A stretch of 64,000 nt of DNA from Hippophae tibetana (GCA_037013495.1 CM072806.1:31808001-31872000), one strand, 5' to 3'. Shown: positions 21,836 to 33,079, numbered from the stretch's first letter. The notes: generated from the letters alone by a model not told the origin. Translations and numbers: made by a program.

Positions 21836-23212
21836 AAATGGTGTTATAGAAAGGAAAATAGAAAAATCATGAACCTGGTTAGAAGTATGCTTTCAGCCAA
21901 AAGGATTCCCAAAAGTTTCTGGCATGAAGTAGTAAACTGGACTATTCAGGTTTTGAATAGAAGTCCAACACTTTCAGTAAAACATATGACTCTTGAAGAG
22001 GCATAGAGTGGATCAAAACCATCAGTAAATCCCTATAGGGTTTTTGGGTATGTTTCATATGCTCATATCACAGATAAAAAAAGAACCAAGCTAGTTGACA
22101 AAAGTTTGTGTTATGTTTTACTTGGAGTCAACAAGGAATCTAAAGCATACAGATTGTATAATCTAATCTCTAAGAAGATCCTAGTAAGTAGGGACGTGGT
22201 ATTTGAGAAAGATAAAAGCTGGGATTGGGATAAGAACCATAAAGAAGACACTTTAGTTGATCTAGACTGGGGAGGAAATGAATCTCCTGTTATAGAAGAA
22301 CATCCAGATGGAAACAACTCAGAAGAAATTTTTGTTCATAGCGAAACTTCAGTAGAAGGAGAGAAACAAGATGACATTTCAAAAGAAAGTTCCAATGGCT
22401 CTAATATAGGAAGAATCAGAAAGCCTCATATGGATAAGAAATTATGTTAGTGGATAGGGTTTTTATTCTGCGGAAATTGTAGCCCATTTGGCTATGTTTA
22501 CAGAGAGTGATCCACTGTTATTCATTGATGTAGTAAAAATTTCTCGATGGAGGGAGGCCATGGATATAGAAATAAAAGCTATTGAAAGAAATGATACTTG
22601 GGAATTAACAGAATTGCCAAAAGGAGGAAAAAGGATTGGGCTAAAATGGGTCTACAAAACAAAGTTAAATGAGCTAGGGGAGGTTAATAAGTACAAAGCC
22701 AGATTAGTTGCACCAGTAGCTCGATTGGACACCATTCGAATGGTAATATCTGTGGCTGCTCAGAAGAAGTGGCTTCTTTATCAATTGGATGTAAAATTAG
22801 CCTTCTTACATGGTGAGTTAACTGAGGATGTGTTTGTAGAGCAGCCACCAGGCTATGTTATGAAAGGAGAAGAAAACAAAGTGTACAAGCTTAAGAAAGC
22901 TCTTTATGGACTCAAACAAGCACCTCAAGCCTGGTACAGTCGCATAGAGAGCTACTTTATAAGTGAAGGTTTCCAAAGGAACCCTTATGAACACACTCTA
23001 TTCATAAAGGTAACTACTGAAGGTAAAACTCTCATAATATGCCCCTATATAGATGATCTTATGTTTACTCGAAATGATGATTTGATGTTTGTTTAATTCA
23101 AGAAATCTATGATGAATGAGTTTGAGATGACAGATCTTGGAAAAATGAGGTACTTTCTAGGTATTGAGGTTATACAAGGGATCTATATTGGCAAAATAAA
23201 ATATGCTCAAGA
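21836..23212 (+). pseudogene. Copia integrase C-terminus and reverse transcriptase, fossil
   Basis: Integrase end: 'RKIMNLVRSMLSAKRIPKSF' and 'LNRSPTLSVKHMTLEEA', then 'LLGVNKESKAYRLYNLISKK' and 'SRDVVFEKDKSWDWD'. RT: 'ALYGLKQAPQAWYSRIESYF', 'DVKLAFLHGELTEDVFVEQP' and the active-site region 'CPYIDDLMFTRND'. These are standard Ty1/copia blocks, and the linker wording resembles Tork-type elements. The family role is cDNA synthesis and integration. Fossil. Confidence 0.85.
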
Positions 23213-23608
23213 AGTGCTGATGAGTGCTCAAAAAGCACTAAAATTACCATGATTTTATGCATATTAATTGATTAAAAATATATATATTTATATGTTTTAT
23301 AATATATTTATATAAATTTGTCTTTTTCGGAATCACGGGTATTTTTATTGTTTTTCAAGTATTTTCGCTTAAAAATGTAATTTAAAGACTCAAATAGAAA
23401 ATACTTGAAGCAATACATCACAAATATATTAATAAATAAATGGGGAAAGGTCAACAAATATGGAAAAAATGGACAAAATGGGTCAAAAATGTCAAAAAGG
23501 AGAAAATAGCGCCGCCGCGCAACCCAACTGCCCAGCCGCGCGTCCAGTATTGCGCGCGCCCACACCCACGCCCACACCCGCGCGCACCCGCTTGCATTTC
23601 CGCCCCCA

Positions 23609-23704
23609 TGACGTCATCAATGACCTCAGCAATTGCACTCCGCGTTTTCACATTTTTTTAACATTTTTTCACTCACTTTTTCTCCCCATCCTCACCTATA
23701 AATA
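23609..23704 (+). promoter_or_regulatory. A2 LTR core promoter: TGACGTCA site and TATA box
   Basis: TGACGTCA (23609-23616), a degenerate TGACCTCA (23621-23628), and TATAAATA (23697-23704) lying in CTCACCTATAAATACCCC. The TATA box is also found in A1 (9514-9521), A3 (25297-25304), A5 (12150-12156) and A4 (45622-45628, 56739-56745), always with a similar flanking CACCTAT-like sequence. Transcription start is inferred to be about 30 bp further. Confidence 0.75.
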
Positions 23705-23820
23705 CCCCTCTTCTCTTCACTTCTAAACACACCTCAAAACACACTTCTATCTTCTTTCTTTCTCTCCATTTCTTAGTTTTTAGTTTTTTTTAGGTTTTAG
23801 TTAATTTCTTTTAGTTTTAG

Positions 23821-23845
23821 AGTTCTTCCCTTTTTGGGAAGAACT
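23821..23845 (+). other. R-region hairpin in the A2 LTR
   Basis: Perfect 10-bp stem AGTTCTTCCC/GGGAAGAACT with loop TTTTT, between TATA and AATAAA. Compared with AGTTCTTCTC/GAGAAGAACT in A4 and A5, the ninth pair is C-G instead of T-A: both sides changed together. Confidence 0.7.
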
Positions 23846-23915
23846 AGTTATGTTTTTGTAATTTATTAGCTTTTTGATTCAATAAATGGGAGTGCAAATT
23901 TCGCTTGGAGGTTTT

Positions 23916-25819
23916 TGATTAGCGAAAACCTGCATCACCGATTCTTGCCAATACTTTGGTTTTATATTTATAAAACTCTCGCAAGTGCACGAATCATTTC
24001 GAAGAAAATGATAAGTATACTCCCAAGGTCGATCTAAGGAAGGAATGTATGTGGCTTTTAATTTATTATTCAAACTTTTACAAACAAAATTAAATCCTAA
24101 ACATCCTGTCACGATAGTTTGGTTTTTGTGCTTCTAATCTAATAACATAAAAATAAACATAGATACAGATTCAATAAATATAATCTAATAACATAAAAAT
24201 AAACATAGATACAGATTCAATAAATATAATCTAATAACATAAAAATAAACATAGATATAGATTCAATAAATATTTATACAAATTTTATCATTTATAATAA
24301 TGAAGTATTTATGGATATAATAACTAAATTAATTATGCTTGCTCATATTATCTAGGTTATTAAATATATAAATTGATAGTTTATTGATTCTCTCTTTTTT
24401 ATATGAATACCACCTTTGGTGGGGTTAGATATTCTTTGTTAACTAAACAAATCAATTAACACCTATGGGTGGGGTTGATAACTAATTTGGTTAATTAAAT
24501 TAATTCCTTTTTCTAAGATATTGAAAATGAACCATTTAAATGCCACCTTTGGTGGGGTTAGACAATTTAAACTTTATTCAAGGTGTCCAAATTAAACATA
24601 AGAATTTAATTATCCGAGTACTAACTTTCAAGTTTTAAACCACTACTGAAAATATGTTATCAATACATTTTCACATAATAATTCTTATAAAAACTTTTGA
24701 AATAGAGTTTCACTCTAACTACCGGGCAATTGTACCAACAAATAAAAGAGCACTACTCTAAATTAGACCGGATAACTAAACCTTAAAATCTAATTTTCAG
24801 ATTTAAGTTTGTAATGAAAAATAATATATTTCTCTCTAACATTCTTAATATAAAATCTTGAATAAAAATAAAATTAATTCATTTTAGAAATTTTCACCTA
24901 TTTAATATTTCGCAAGCATAACAACGTTATTATTATATCATGTGTACAAACAGCCAGTAGAGTTAAATTTAATCACAGACAAATTAAATATAACATGTAA
25001 GAATAAAGTATAAAAAATAACTGTAAAGAAAATAAAATCCTTACAGAACTTCGATGATATTCCCGTTGCTGGAAAACCTCCAAGTGGAATTTGCACTCCC
25101 ATTTATTGAATAAAAAAGCTAATAAATTACAAAAACATAACTAGTTCTTCTCAAAAATAGAAGAACTCTAAAACTAAGAGAATTTAACTAAAAACTAAGA
25201 AAGAAACTAAGAAAAGCTTAAAAACTAAGAAATGAGAGAAAGAAAGAGAAGAGAAGAATGGTTTTTAGGTGTGTTTAGAAGTGAAGGGAAGGGGGGTATT
25301 TATAGGTGAGGATGGAGAGAAAAAGTGAGTGAAAAATGTTAAAAAAATGTGAAAATACGGAGTGCAATTGCTAAGGTCATTGATGAGGTCATGGGGGGCT
25401 GCGCGCAAAAATGGGGCGAAATGGGCATCGGCACGCACAGGCGCGCGCGGAACTGGGACTGGACATGGACGTGTGGCGTTGCGCGTGTGGCTGGGCGTTG
25501 GCGCGCGCGGGGCTGGGCGTCTGGGCGGCACGGCGGCGCGATTTTCTCCTTTTTGACCCATTTTGTCCAATTTTTCCATATTTGTTGACCTTTCCCCATT
25601 TATTTATTAATATATTTGTGTTGTATTGTTTCCAGTATTCCTCTTTGAGTCTTTAAGTTACATTTTTAAGCCAAAATTTCTGAAAAAAAATAAAAATACC
25701 TGTGATTCCGAAAAAAAAAATTTATATAAATATATGATAAAACATATAAATATATATATTTTTAATCAATTAATATGCATAAAATCATGGTAATTTTAGT
25801 GCTTTTTGAGTACTCATCA
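23916..25819 (-). repeat. A3 LTR (3' LTR)
   Basis: 1904 bp, from TGATTAGCG on the left to GAGTACTCATCA on the right. Carries AATAAA, the R hairpin (25143-25151/25159-25167), TATAAATA (25297-25304, minus) and a CpG-dense segment (about 25395-25545). A 46-bp triplication at 24135-24272 is private to this copy. The GC-rich frames at 25265-25656 on both strands are composition effects. Confidence 0.9.
24135..24272. repeat. 46-bp tandem repeat, three copies, within the A3 LTR
   Basis: The unit begins TAATCTAATAACATAAAAAT and restarts at 24135, 24181 and 24227, exactly 46 bp apart, with almost no differences. The other family A LTRs here have a single copy at the equivalent point, so the expansion is recent and local. 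Confidence 0.9.
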
Positions 25820-27736
25820 CAACCCTCAACCAGCTTCTTGCTAGTCCCTTAGCAAGAGAAGCGATAAAAACTAAAAATTAAACTATCCTAAATCACTTTC
25901 GTGGATTAAAACGGTTGCATTTAGCCTATGAAACAAGCCTTTAAACCCCTAGGTTGCCCTAGTGGACGAGTTTGAGTCTCGTGAGGGTTTTCAGTAATGA
26001 TACCCATAAACATTGAACTAAATGTAAAAATCAAAAGAAATAATAAAAACAATCAACTTAAAAACTAAAATTATAACAAAATCAAAAATTAATTTTTTTA
26101 AGAATAAAAGAAAACAACATATCACAAAAATATCTCATACTTTTTAATCTCCTTTAAGATCATAATTAAAATCTCAAGCATAAGTTATTTTAATCTCTTT
26201 AAACAATCATGATTTATTATAATAATTAGTCGAAAATCATTTTCATATTTCATATAAAAAATGTATCAATTTAATTTCACCCAATTTCAGTGTCATGAAT
26301 CAGAATTCGCTTTGACTCTATTCCTCACAAGTCAATACTCTCAAAACACTGAATCCTATGGGTTCAAACACTCATACTAATTTATATGCGAAAGAGTTGA
26401 TGTATAGAAATGAACTAATATGTTCGCATATGTATAAATAATAAAGGCTCAAAGTGTTATTTTAACATTGATCTCATGAAAGGAATCGAATGTATAAATT
26501 ATAAATATATCATATATAAAAATTATTTTCATGCATAAATCAAACTCATTAAGAAAGAATTTCAAGATATATGCTTTTTACAAATGAAGAAATTGCAATG
26601 AATTTTTAGGGAATTACTTCCTATATCTTTCTTTTGTAATTAGCCGGTACTCACAACTTTGTAGGCAATGTGGGTCATAGTATGTAGATGATACTATATA
26701 TTTTTTTATCTCTCTATTTTTTTTTGAAGATATTTTTCAATATATGTATTTTTTAGAGAGTCAACCCATGTACATATTGTACATTTGTTTTAGGATTTTG
26801 GTGAGTGGTTAATTTTGTGGCTTTTCTGTTTGATCTTGGTTTAGGTAACCCCAGATTTGTCTTTTTGTTTTTGTAGCAGTCATGCATAAATGAGATATAA
26901 GCATATACTATCAATTTCTACTCAAATCATTTAATCTAAGCAAAAATAATAATAAAAAATATATGATACTCTATTAAGATGAGAAAAAATTCATACATTC
27001 AATGCTAATACCTATAGAGATCATCTAAAAATTTGAATAAATAAGAAATGTGTTTGGAGTAGAAAAAAAATATATATTTCACTCTGAATAAAAGAAATTA
27101 GGCTCAAATTATATCTCACAAGGGTAGTCTCCACTAAAAAAATTCATAAACACCGATTTTTGGTTTAATATAATTTCCACATTTTATCAAGAAATACTAG
27201 TTATGACAAAAACTAACTAATTATCAAAAACAATTACAAAATATTTCATGATATGTTTTCAAAAATTAATCTAACCGTACAAAAGACTTAACTATTTACT
27301 AAAATTTGATTTAAAGAAATGATAAATTTTTGTGAGAATTTTTTTTTAAGTTAAAAATTACTAAATCATACAAAACAAAAATAAAACCAAACACAAAAAT
27401 GAAAACGTGAAAATAAAAAAGAATTTTTTTTAATTAAGCATGGTAACTTTTCACCACCCCCAACCTAGAACTTACATTGTCCTCAATGTAACAACTGTAA
27501 ATTAAAGATAAAGAAAAGAGAAGAAAGATTACCTATTTCTTGAGAATGTGTAAGTAGTAATGGAGAAATGCAGGTGCATTCATCATATTCATCATTAAAG
27601 TGTATACAGACAGATCGCTGTGAACTTCTAACATTTCAACAAATATTTTTAGTTTTAACAATTTAAAAATTATTCACATAAAATTAAACTAAAATAAACA
27701 ATAAAATTAAGTAAATAACATAAAATTATCTAAAAT

Positions 27737-27785
27737 GATGGGTTGCCTCCCATCCAGCGCTTAGTTTAACGTCTTAGCAAGACGT
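27737..27785 (-). other. A3 two-hairpin cassette
   Basis: Stem GATGGG/CCCATC (27737-27754) and stem ACGTCTT/AAGACGT (27769-27785), identical in layout to A1. Upstream, in element orientation, it is preceded by GAGGGGACATTGAGTTTAC, which is the sequence that precedes the cassette after gag1 in A1, not the end of pol. Confidence 0.65.
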
Positions 27786-28289
27786 AACTTGGGGATTTCA
27801 TTTTAAGTAAACTCAATGTCCCCTCATCATTGAGTCAATCAAACCTACAAGTAAGACAAGGTTGTCTACCTATACTGTTTCAAACATGCCCTATTGATTT
27901 TCAAATTTTTCCGTACCAAAAACTAGGGGCATGCTTGAGGGTTTTAGATAACCCACATCTAGGTGCAAATCAAATAATTAAGGCATCACAACACAATTGT
28001 ACCTAGATCAAACAAAGAAACTAACTCTTGAGATTGTAATTAAAACTTTAAAATTTTGGAGATAGTTTCAGAATTATTTTATTAATATTTTTAAATTTTT
28101 TTTTAAAGTTAAAATAACATAATCAGTATTAATCAAGAGTGCTCCTAGGAAAGAATGGTGGGGAAAAGGCTCCTTAAAAACCATCCTCCTATATAGAACA
28201 ACGTTCCTAGGAAAGACTAGTGGCACAAAGGCTTCCAAGAACTAGTCTCCTAGACAGAACTCCCTTAGATCTTTACTTTTCATGTTATT

Positions 28290-28960
28290 AAAGTTAAGTT
28301 AATTAAGTTAAGTTAAGTAAAAATTTAAGTTAATTAAGTAAAAGAAAATCTAAGTTAATTAAGTTAAGTTAATTAAAAAGCTAAGTTGGTTAAGTTAATA
28401 AAAAAAATCTAAGTTAATTAAAAAGCTAAGTTGGTTAAGTTAATAAAAAAAATCTAAGTTAATTAAAAAGCTAAGTTAATCAAAGTTAATTAAAAAGCTA
28501 AGTTAATTAAGTTAATTTAAGTAAAAATCTAAGTTAATTAAGTTAAGTGAATTAAAAATCTAAGTTAGTTAAGTTAAAAAAATCTAAGTTAATTAAGTTA
28601 AAAAAATCTAAGTTAATTAAGTTAAATGAGAATTAAGAGAGAAAAAAAAATAGTTAAAGAAAAGAAAGAAAGAAAAAAAAATAATAAAATAAATAAAATA
28701 AAAATAAAAATAAAATAAATTAAAATTGAAAAAGGTAAAATAAATTAAAATAAAATAAAATTGAGAAAGGTAAAAGCAAATAAAATAAAATTTTTATATA
28801 TATATTTTTTATTTTTATTTTTATTTAAAAAATAATAATAAAATTAAGATTTTAAATAAAAAATTAAAATTAAAAATTAAGTTTTATTTTTTTTTATTTT
28901 TTTAACTTTTTATTTTTTAATTTAAAATTTATTTAAGTTTTTTATTTTATTTTATTTTTA
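28290..28960. repeat. AAGTTAATT-type minisatellite and A/T simple sequence in A3
   Basis: 28290-28625 is built of variants of AAGTTAATTAAGTTA with A-rich spacers, including a repeated ~45-bp higher unit near 28380-28470. 28625-28960 is A- then T-rich simple sequence. Short stretches of the same repeat occur in A4 at about 53335-53395 and near 55290-55310, so it is native to the family leader and spacer. Confidence 0.75.
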
Positions 28961-30036
28961 CTCATCAGTTTTCCAACATCGGAATAACATCGAAGTTCTG
29001 TAAGGATTTTATTTTCTTTAGAGTTATTTTTTATGCTTTATTCTTACATGTTATATTTAATTTGTCTGTGATTAAATTTAACTCTGCTGGCTGTTTATAA
29101 ACATGATGTAATAATAACGTTGTTATGCTTGCGAAATATTAAATAGGTGAAAATCTCTAAAATGAATTGATTTTGTTTTTATTCAAGATTTTATATTAAG
29201 AATGTTAGAGAGAAATATATTATTTTTCATTACAAACTTAAACCTGAAAATTAGATTTTAAGGTTTAGTTATCCGGTCTAATTTAGAGTAGTGTTCTTTT
29301 ATTTGTTGGTACAATCGCCTGGTAGTTAGAGTTAAGCTCTATTTCAAAAGTTTTTATAAGAATTATTATCTGAAAATATATTGACAACATGTTTTAGTAG
29401 TGGTTTTAAAACTTGAAAGTTAGTACTCAGATAACTAAATTCTTAGGTTTAATTTGGACACCTTGAATAAAGTTTAAACTGTCTAACCCCACCAAAGGTA
29501 GCATTTAAATGGTTCATTTTCAATCTCTTAGAAAAAAGAATGAATTTAATTAACCAAATTAGTTATCAACCCCATACATAGGTATTAATTGATTTGTTTA
29601 GTTAACAAAGAATATCTAACCCCACCAAAGGTGGTATTCATACAAAAAAGGGAGAATCAATAAATATCAATTCATATCTTTAATAACCTAAATAATATGA
29701 GCAAGCATAATTAACTTAGTTATTATATCCATAAATACTCCACTATTATAAAAGATAAAATTTGCATAAATGTTTATTGAATCTATGTTTAATTTTATGT
29801 AAGTAGATTAAAAATACAAAAATCCAAAATATCGTGACAGGATGTTTAGGATTTAATTTCGTTTTTAAAAGTTTGAATAATAAATTAAAAACCACATACA
29901 TTCCTTCCTTAGATCGACCTTGGGAGTATGCTTATCATTTTCTACGAAATGATTCGTGCACTTGCGAGAGTTTTACAAATATTAAAACCAAAGTATTGGC
30001 AAGAATCGGCGATGTCGGTTTTCGCTCATCAAGTGC

Positions 30037-31065
30037 TAAAAAGATTTGAAATGGGAGACTATAATTCAGTTCACAACCCGATTGTTCCTGGTTTCAAACT
30101 CACGAAGGATAAGCTAGGGGTGAAGGTAGACATCACATTGTTTGAAAAAATTGTTGGGACTCTTATGTATCTGACTGCTACTCAACATGATATTATGTTC
30201 GTAGTGAATCTCATCAGTAGATACATGGAATCACGTACTGAAATTCATTTGGCAGCTGCAAAAAAGGTACTGAGATATCTAAAAGGAACCTTGGATTTTG
30301 GAGTGTTTTACGGGGAGGAAGGAAATAGGGAACTGATTGCCTACATAGATAGTGACTATACTGAGGATTTTGATGATAGAAAGAGCACATCCGATTATTT
30401 TTCATGTTAAGTTTGGGTGTGGTATCATGGTTATCTAAGAAGCAACCAGTGGTTACTTTGTCTACTATTGAGGCAGAATTTATTGTAGGAGCAACTTAAG
30501 CATGTCAAGTTGTTTGGTTAAGAAGGATATGGGAAGTGCTTACACATACTCAACAAGGCCCTACGAGAGTGAATTGTGACAGCATTTAAACAATTAAGCT
30601 CTCCAAGAATCCTGTGATGCACACCGCAACAAGCACATTGATGTGTGCTTTCACTTCCTACGTGAGCTCATAAGAAAAGAAGTGGTGGAAATGGTACACT
30701 ATCCTACTCAAGAACAGGTTGCAGATATCATGACTAAGCCACTAAAGCTTGACACATTTTTACGGATTCGTGAGTTAATAGGGATGGTCTCAATTGCATG
30801 TATAAACTAATTGCTTTGCAATATAGTTTAAAGGTGGATATTAAACTTAGAATTAGTCTTCGTTTACTTATGTTGATTTAGTCATCCCTATTTTTTAGGG
30901 AATTAGTTAAAATCTTTTCTATTATGTTCCACGGCTTCACCATGATGATAGGAGTGGATAAGGTGGGTTGTTTTTTTTCTTGTTTTTCTTTATGTTTGTA
31001 AATCTATAAAAGCTGATTAAGCTTTCATCAAATAATAGTTTTAATAATTCTCCAAAAAAGATCTT
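30037..31065 (+). pseudogene. Copia RNase H and 3' end, fossil
   Basis: Contains 'GTLMYLTATQHDIMFVVNLI', 'AAKKVLRYLKGTLDFGVFYG' and 'YIDSDYTEDFDDRKSTSDY', the typical copia RNase H region, continuing to 'SWLSKKQPVVTLSTIEAEF'. The coding part ends near 30810. A purine-rich TTTAAAGGTGGA (about 30827-30838) could be the polypurine tract, and 30840-31065 could be LTR sequence, but the other LTR is not present to test this. Confidence 0.75.
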
Positions 31066-31281
31066 ACAAAATTGACTCGCAAAAAGAATCTACTTTCATG
31101 TTTCTCTATCACGTTCCACTCTATTTTTCTTCTATATGCATCGCTTCTTTTCTCTCTCCCTTATTTTTTTTCCTTCCTTCGCGGCTCCTCTGCATTGCTT
31201 TTTTTTTTCTCTCTGTTGGTTTCGTGGTTGTTCCTCTATTATTCTACTTTCCCCTAATATCTCCCCCTTCTATGCCTTTTG

Positions 31282-31337
<56 letters not shown>

Positions 31338-31375
31338 ATCCTCAAAGTTGCAATATTATAGTATATATTAGATTC

Positions 31376-31406
<31 letters not shown>

Positions 31407-31641
31407 CCTTAATCTAATTAATATATAGTTATATTAATTTTAATATGATTTAAATAAATCTTAATTTAAATTTGACAATCTTTAGATAATATGCTTCTAA
31501 AATTTTGGATCTTCACTATTTTTAAATCTGCAATAAAATTTAAATAATAATAATGATGTCTAAAATCAATAAAAATAAATAAAATTATATTAAAGTTAAA
31601 GTTGAGAAGTAATAAATTATATCAAATTATGCAAGTCATAA
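31066..31641 (-). repeat. B-inner 5' LTR remnant
   Basis: Matches 19775-20209 from 'ttgactcgcaaaaagaat' to the LTR end, which lies next to the ATCAT duplication at 31642. Contains a 50-bp TA repeat (31285-31334) and a second one (31379-31404). The frames 31072-31361 are pyrimidine-rich noise. Confidence 0.8.
31285..31334. repeat. TA microsatellite in the B-inner 5' LTR
   Basis: Uninterrupted TA dinucleotides for about 50 bp. The same LTR position has about 17 bp in 19893-19909 and a TA plus GA tract in 33976-34051. Confidence 0.95.
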
Positions 31642-31646
31642 ATCAT

Positions 31647-33055
31647 CAACGATCCCCTCTTCTTCTACTTTATGATTTCTTTGGTCGTTATTTGGAGCTG
31701 TAAGGGTGGACTCGGTTTCCTTTTATGGTGACCTCTCAATTTCTCTTCCATTCCTAATTGTAATGGCCTTGAATTGTTCCTTTGGATTCACTTTTGTATT
31801 GCTTGGAAAATTTCCTCTTTGTTGAGCATTGATGCTCATGGCTAGTTTCCGAATTTACACTTCGAGATTTTTCATAATAGCTCCCATATTGTTAGAATGA
31901 GTCTCAATGTTATCCATCTGTGAATCATTATTTTTAAACCTTACTCTGGTCTCCTCAACAAATAAAACATGGCATCCCTAAGTGACATCTTTCGCTTGGT
32001 TGACTATCAAACCTTTGAGAAGGTTACAACATATTCTTTGTGTTTTCATAAGAAAAATTCTCATGATTTTGAAGCCTTGGATGGTAGTAATTTTGCATAG
32101 GATTGCCACAATAGCTGTAGTTCTGATTGTTAATGTATTGAACCTATTCATGACTTGCTTCATTCATCAAAACTGTCATACTTGAATCTACAACATATTT
32201 TTCATTTTGTGGTATTCTTTGGGTTGTCAAGGCTGAAATGTGATGAGATAAAGAAGCTACTTAAGCTGATAGGGAAGCAAATGACTCAAATTCATGAATA
32301 CCAGCAACTTTCTTAGCCATAGATATTTCAGTTGGCCAATGATAGTTTTTTGAGGCCATTTATTCCAAAAGAGAAGTAGCACCTTTAGCTATTCATGGCA
32401 ACGCTAAATCATATCTTTATATCTTTCCCATGCTTCATAGAGTGTCTCAAAATCATTTTGTCTTAATTGACCAATCTCACTCCTAAGTTGGGCTATTTTG
32501 TAGGTGGAAATAATTTAGCAAGAAACCTTCCTACCATGTCTTGCCAACTAGTGATGCTTCTTGATTGTTTAAATTGTATCCAACCTCTAGGCTTGTCCCT
32601 CAATGAAAAAGGAAATAATCTCAGTCTAATGGTGTATTTAGTAACACCATTCATCTTTACAGTGTCACAAATCTCCAAGAACATTGCCAAATGAATATTG
32701 GGATTATCAAGTGGTGATCCGTTAAATTGGGCTTGTTGCACACACTGATCAATGCCAGTTTGAGCCCAAAATTATTGGCATTAATGGTCTGGCGTCTTAC
32801 ACCCGAGTAATTACTATTCACAATTGGCCTTACATAATCCTTCTTTCTTTATGATATGAAGGTTCTTTCAATCTCTGGATCAAAAGTAATAATGTTTCGA
32901 GTTCTAGCACGGCGCATCCAAAGTCAAAAACAAACCTATAGAAAAATAAAAAATAAAAACTAAAAAATGAAAAATGAAAAATGAAATAAAATATAATTCT
33001 AAATTAAAACCAAGATTACTTTGTATCGATATTATAAAAAATAAGAAAAAATTAA
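31647..33055 (-). pseudogene. B-outer gag (main part), fossil
   Basis: Minus strand: 'RRARTRN' start region, then 'QQAQFNGSPLDNPNIHLAMF', 'RLRLFPFSLRDKPRGWIQFK' and 'ITSWQDMVGRFLAKLFPP', the Retrotrans_gag wording of Athila/Tat elements, then 'KGATSLLE' and an N-rich C-terminal part. It continues at 19016 on the far side of B-inner ('LRENDMPPSISFPGNPPILI'). Only one gag is seen in family B, unlike family A. Fossil with many breaks. Confidence 0.8.
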
Positions 33056-33074
33056 TCCCCAGCAATGGTGCCAA
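33056..33074 (-). promoter_or_regulatory. B-outer primer-binding site (tRNA-Asp type)
   Basis: Minus-strand TTGGCACCATTGCTGGGGA lies five bases from the inner end of the 5' LTR. It resembles the complement of the plant tRNA-Asp 3' end (TGGCGCCGTTGCCGGGGA), which primes Athila elements, with a few transitions. Confidence 0.75.
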
Positions 33075-33079
33075 AAACT

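Larger units (their letters stand above)
23916..28967 (-). mobile_element. A3: gag/pol-less family A element (A-I) inserted in A2
   Basis: Flanked by a perfect GTTTT duplication (23911-23915, 28968-28972); the A2 LTR continues across it. On the left is a full LTR (23916-25819, minus orientation). Next is an interior of about 3.1 kb with no gag or pol: 25820-27790 equals the 3' noncoding region of A1, 27790-28100 is unassigned, 28100-28290 equals the 5' leader of A4 (55130-55290), and 28290-28960 is an AAGTTAATT-type repeat and A/T tracts. The right terminus keeps only the outermost LTR bases (TACTCATCA). Non-autonomous fossil; the youngest insertion of its nest. Confidence 0.88.
23218..30031 (+). 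repeat. A2: solo LTR of family A (A-I), plus orientation, split by A3
   Basis: Left part 23218-23915 and right part 28968-30031, together about 1.76 kb without the duplicated 5 bases. Starts TGATGAGTGCTC and ends CGCTCATCA. Flanked by a perfect AGTGC duplication (23213-23217, 30032-30036) inside copia sequence. Features in order: CpG-rich segment (about 23510-23605), TGACGTCA (23609-23616), TATAAATA (23697-23704), R hairpin (23821-23845), AATAAA (23881-23886). It has no internal region, so it is a solo LTR. Confidence 0.92.
21836..31065 (+). mobile_element. Ty1/copia fragment (Tork-like), interrupted by A2
   Basis: Plus-strand copia pieces lie at 21836-23212 and 30037-31065, with A2 between them. 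The left piece has the end of integrase, the integrase-RT linker and RT; the right piece has RNase H and the 3' end. The sequence joins logically across A2 ('YAQEVL' / 'KRFEMG'). The 5' LTR, gag and protease are not in the window. The right boundary with the B-inner LTR is near 31065. Broken. Confidence 0.85.
19017..31641 (-). mobile_element. B-inner: second family B element inserted into B-outer gag
   Basis: Flanked by a perfect 5-bp duplication ATCAT (19012-19016 and 31642-31646), and B-outer gag sequence continues across the two flanks. Parts: 3' LTR 19017-20209, 3' noncoding region 20210-21630, and a 5' LTR remnant 31066-31641. Almost all of its own coding interior has been replaced by family A LTR and copia material (21631-31065). 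Broken; younger than B-outer. Confidence 0.85.

Noticed and set aside
21731-22006. A fusion protein of LTR and copia sequence
   Set aside because: The frame merely runs across an insertion or deletion join; the LTR part is noncoding in all other copies.
24135-24272. Regular repeats as a possible CRISPR array
   Set aside because: Three contiguous 46-bp units with no spacers, inside a plant LTR.
31072-31361. Phe/Ser/Leu-rich frames
   Set aside because: Pyrimidine-rich LTR sequence plus a TA microsatellite.
33056-33074. tRNA-like sequence (also 55491-55509)
   Set aside because: Only the 3'-end complement of tRNA-Asp is present next to an LTR; it is a primer-binding site, not a tRNA gene.
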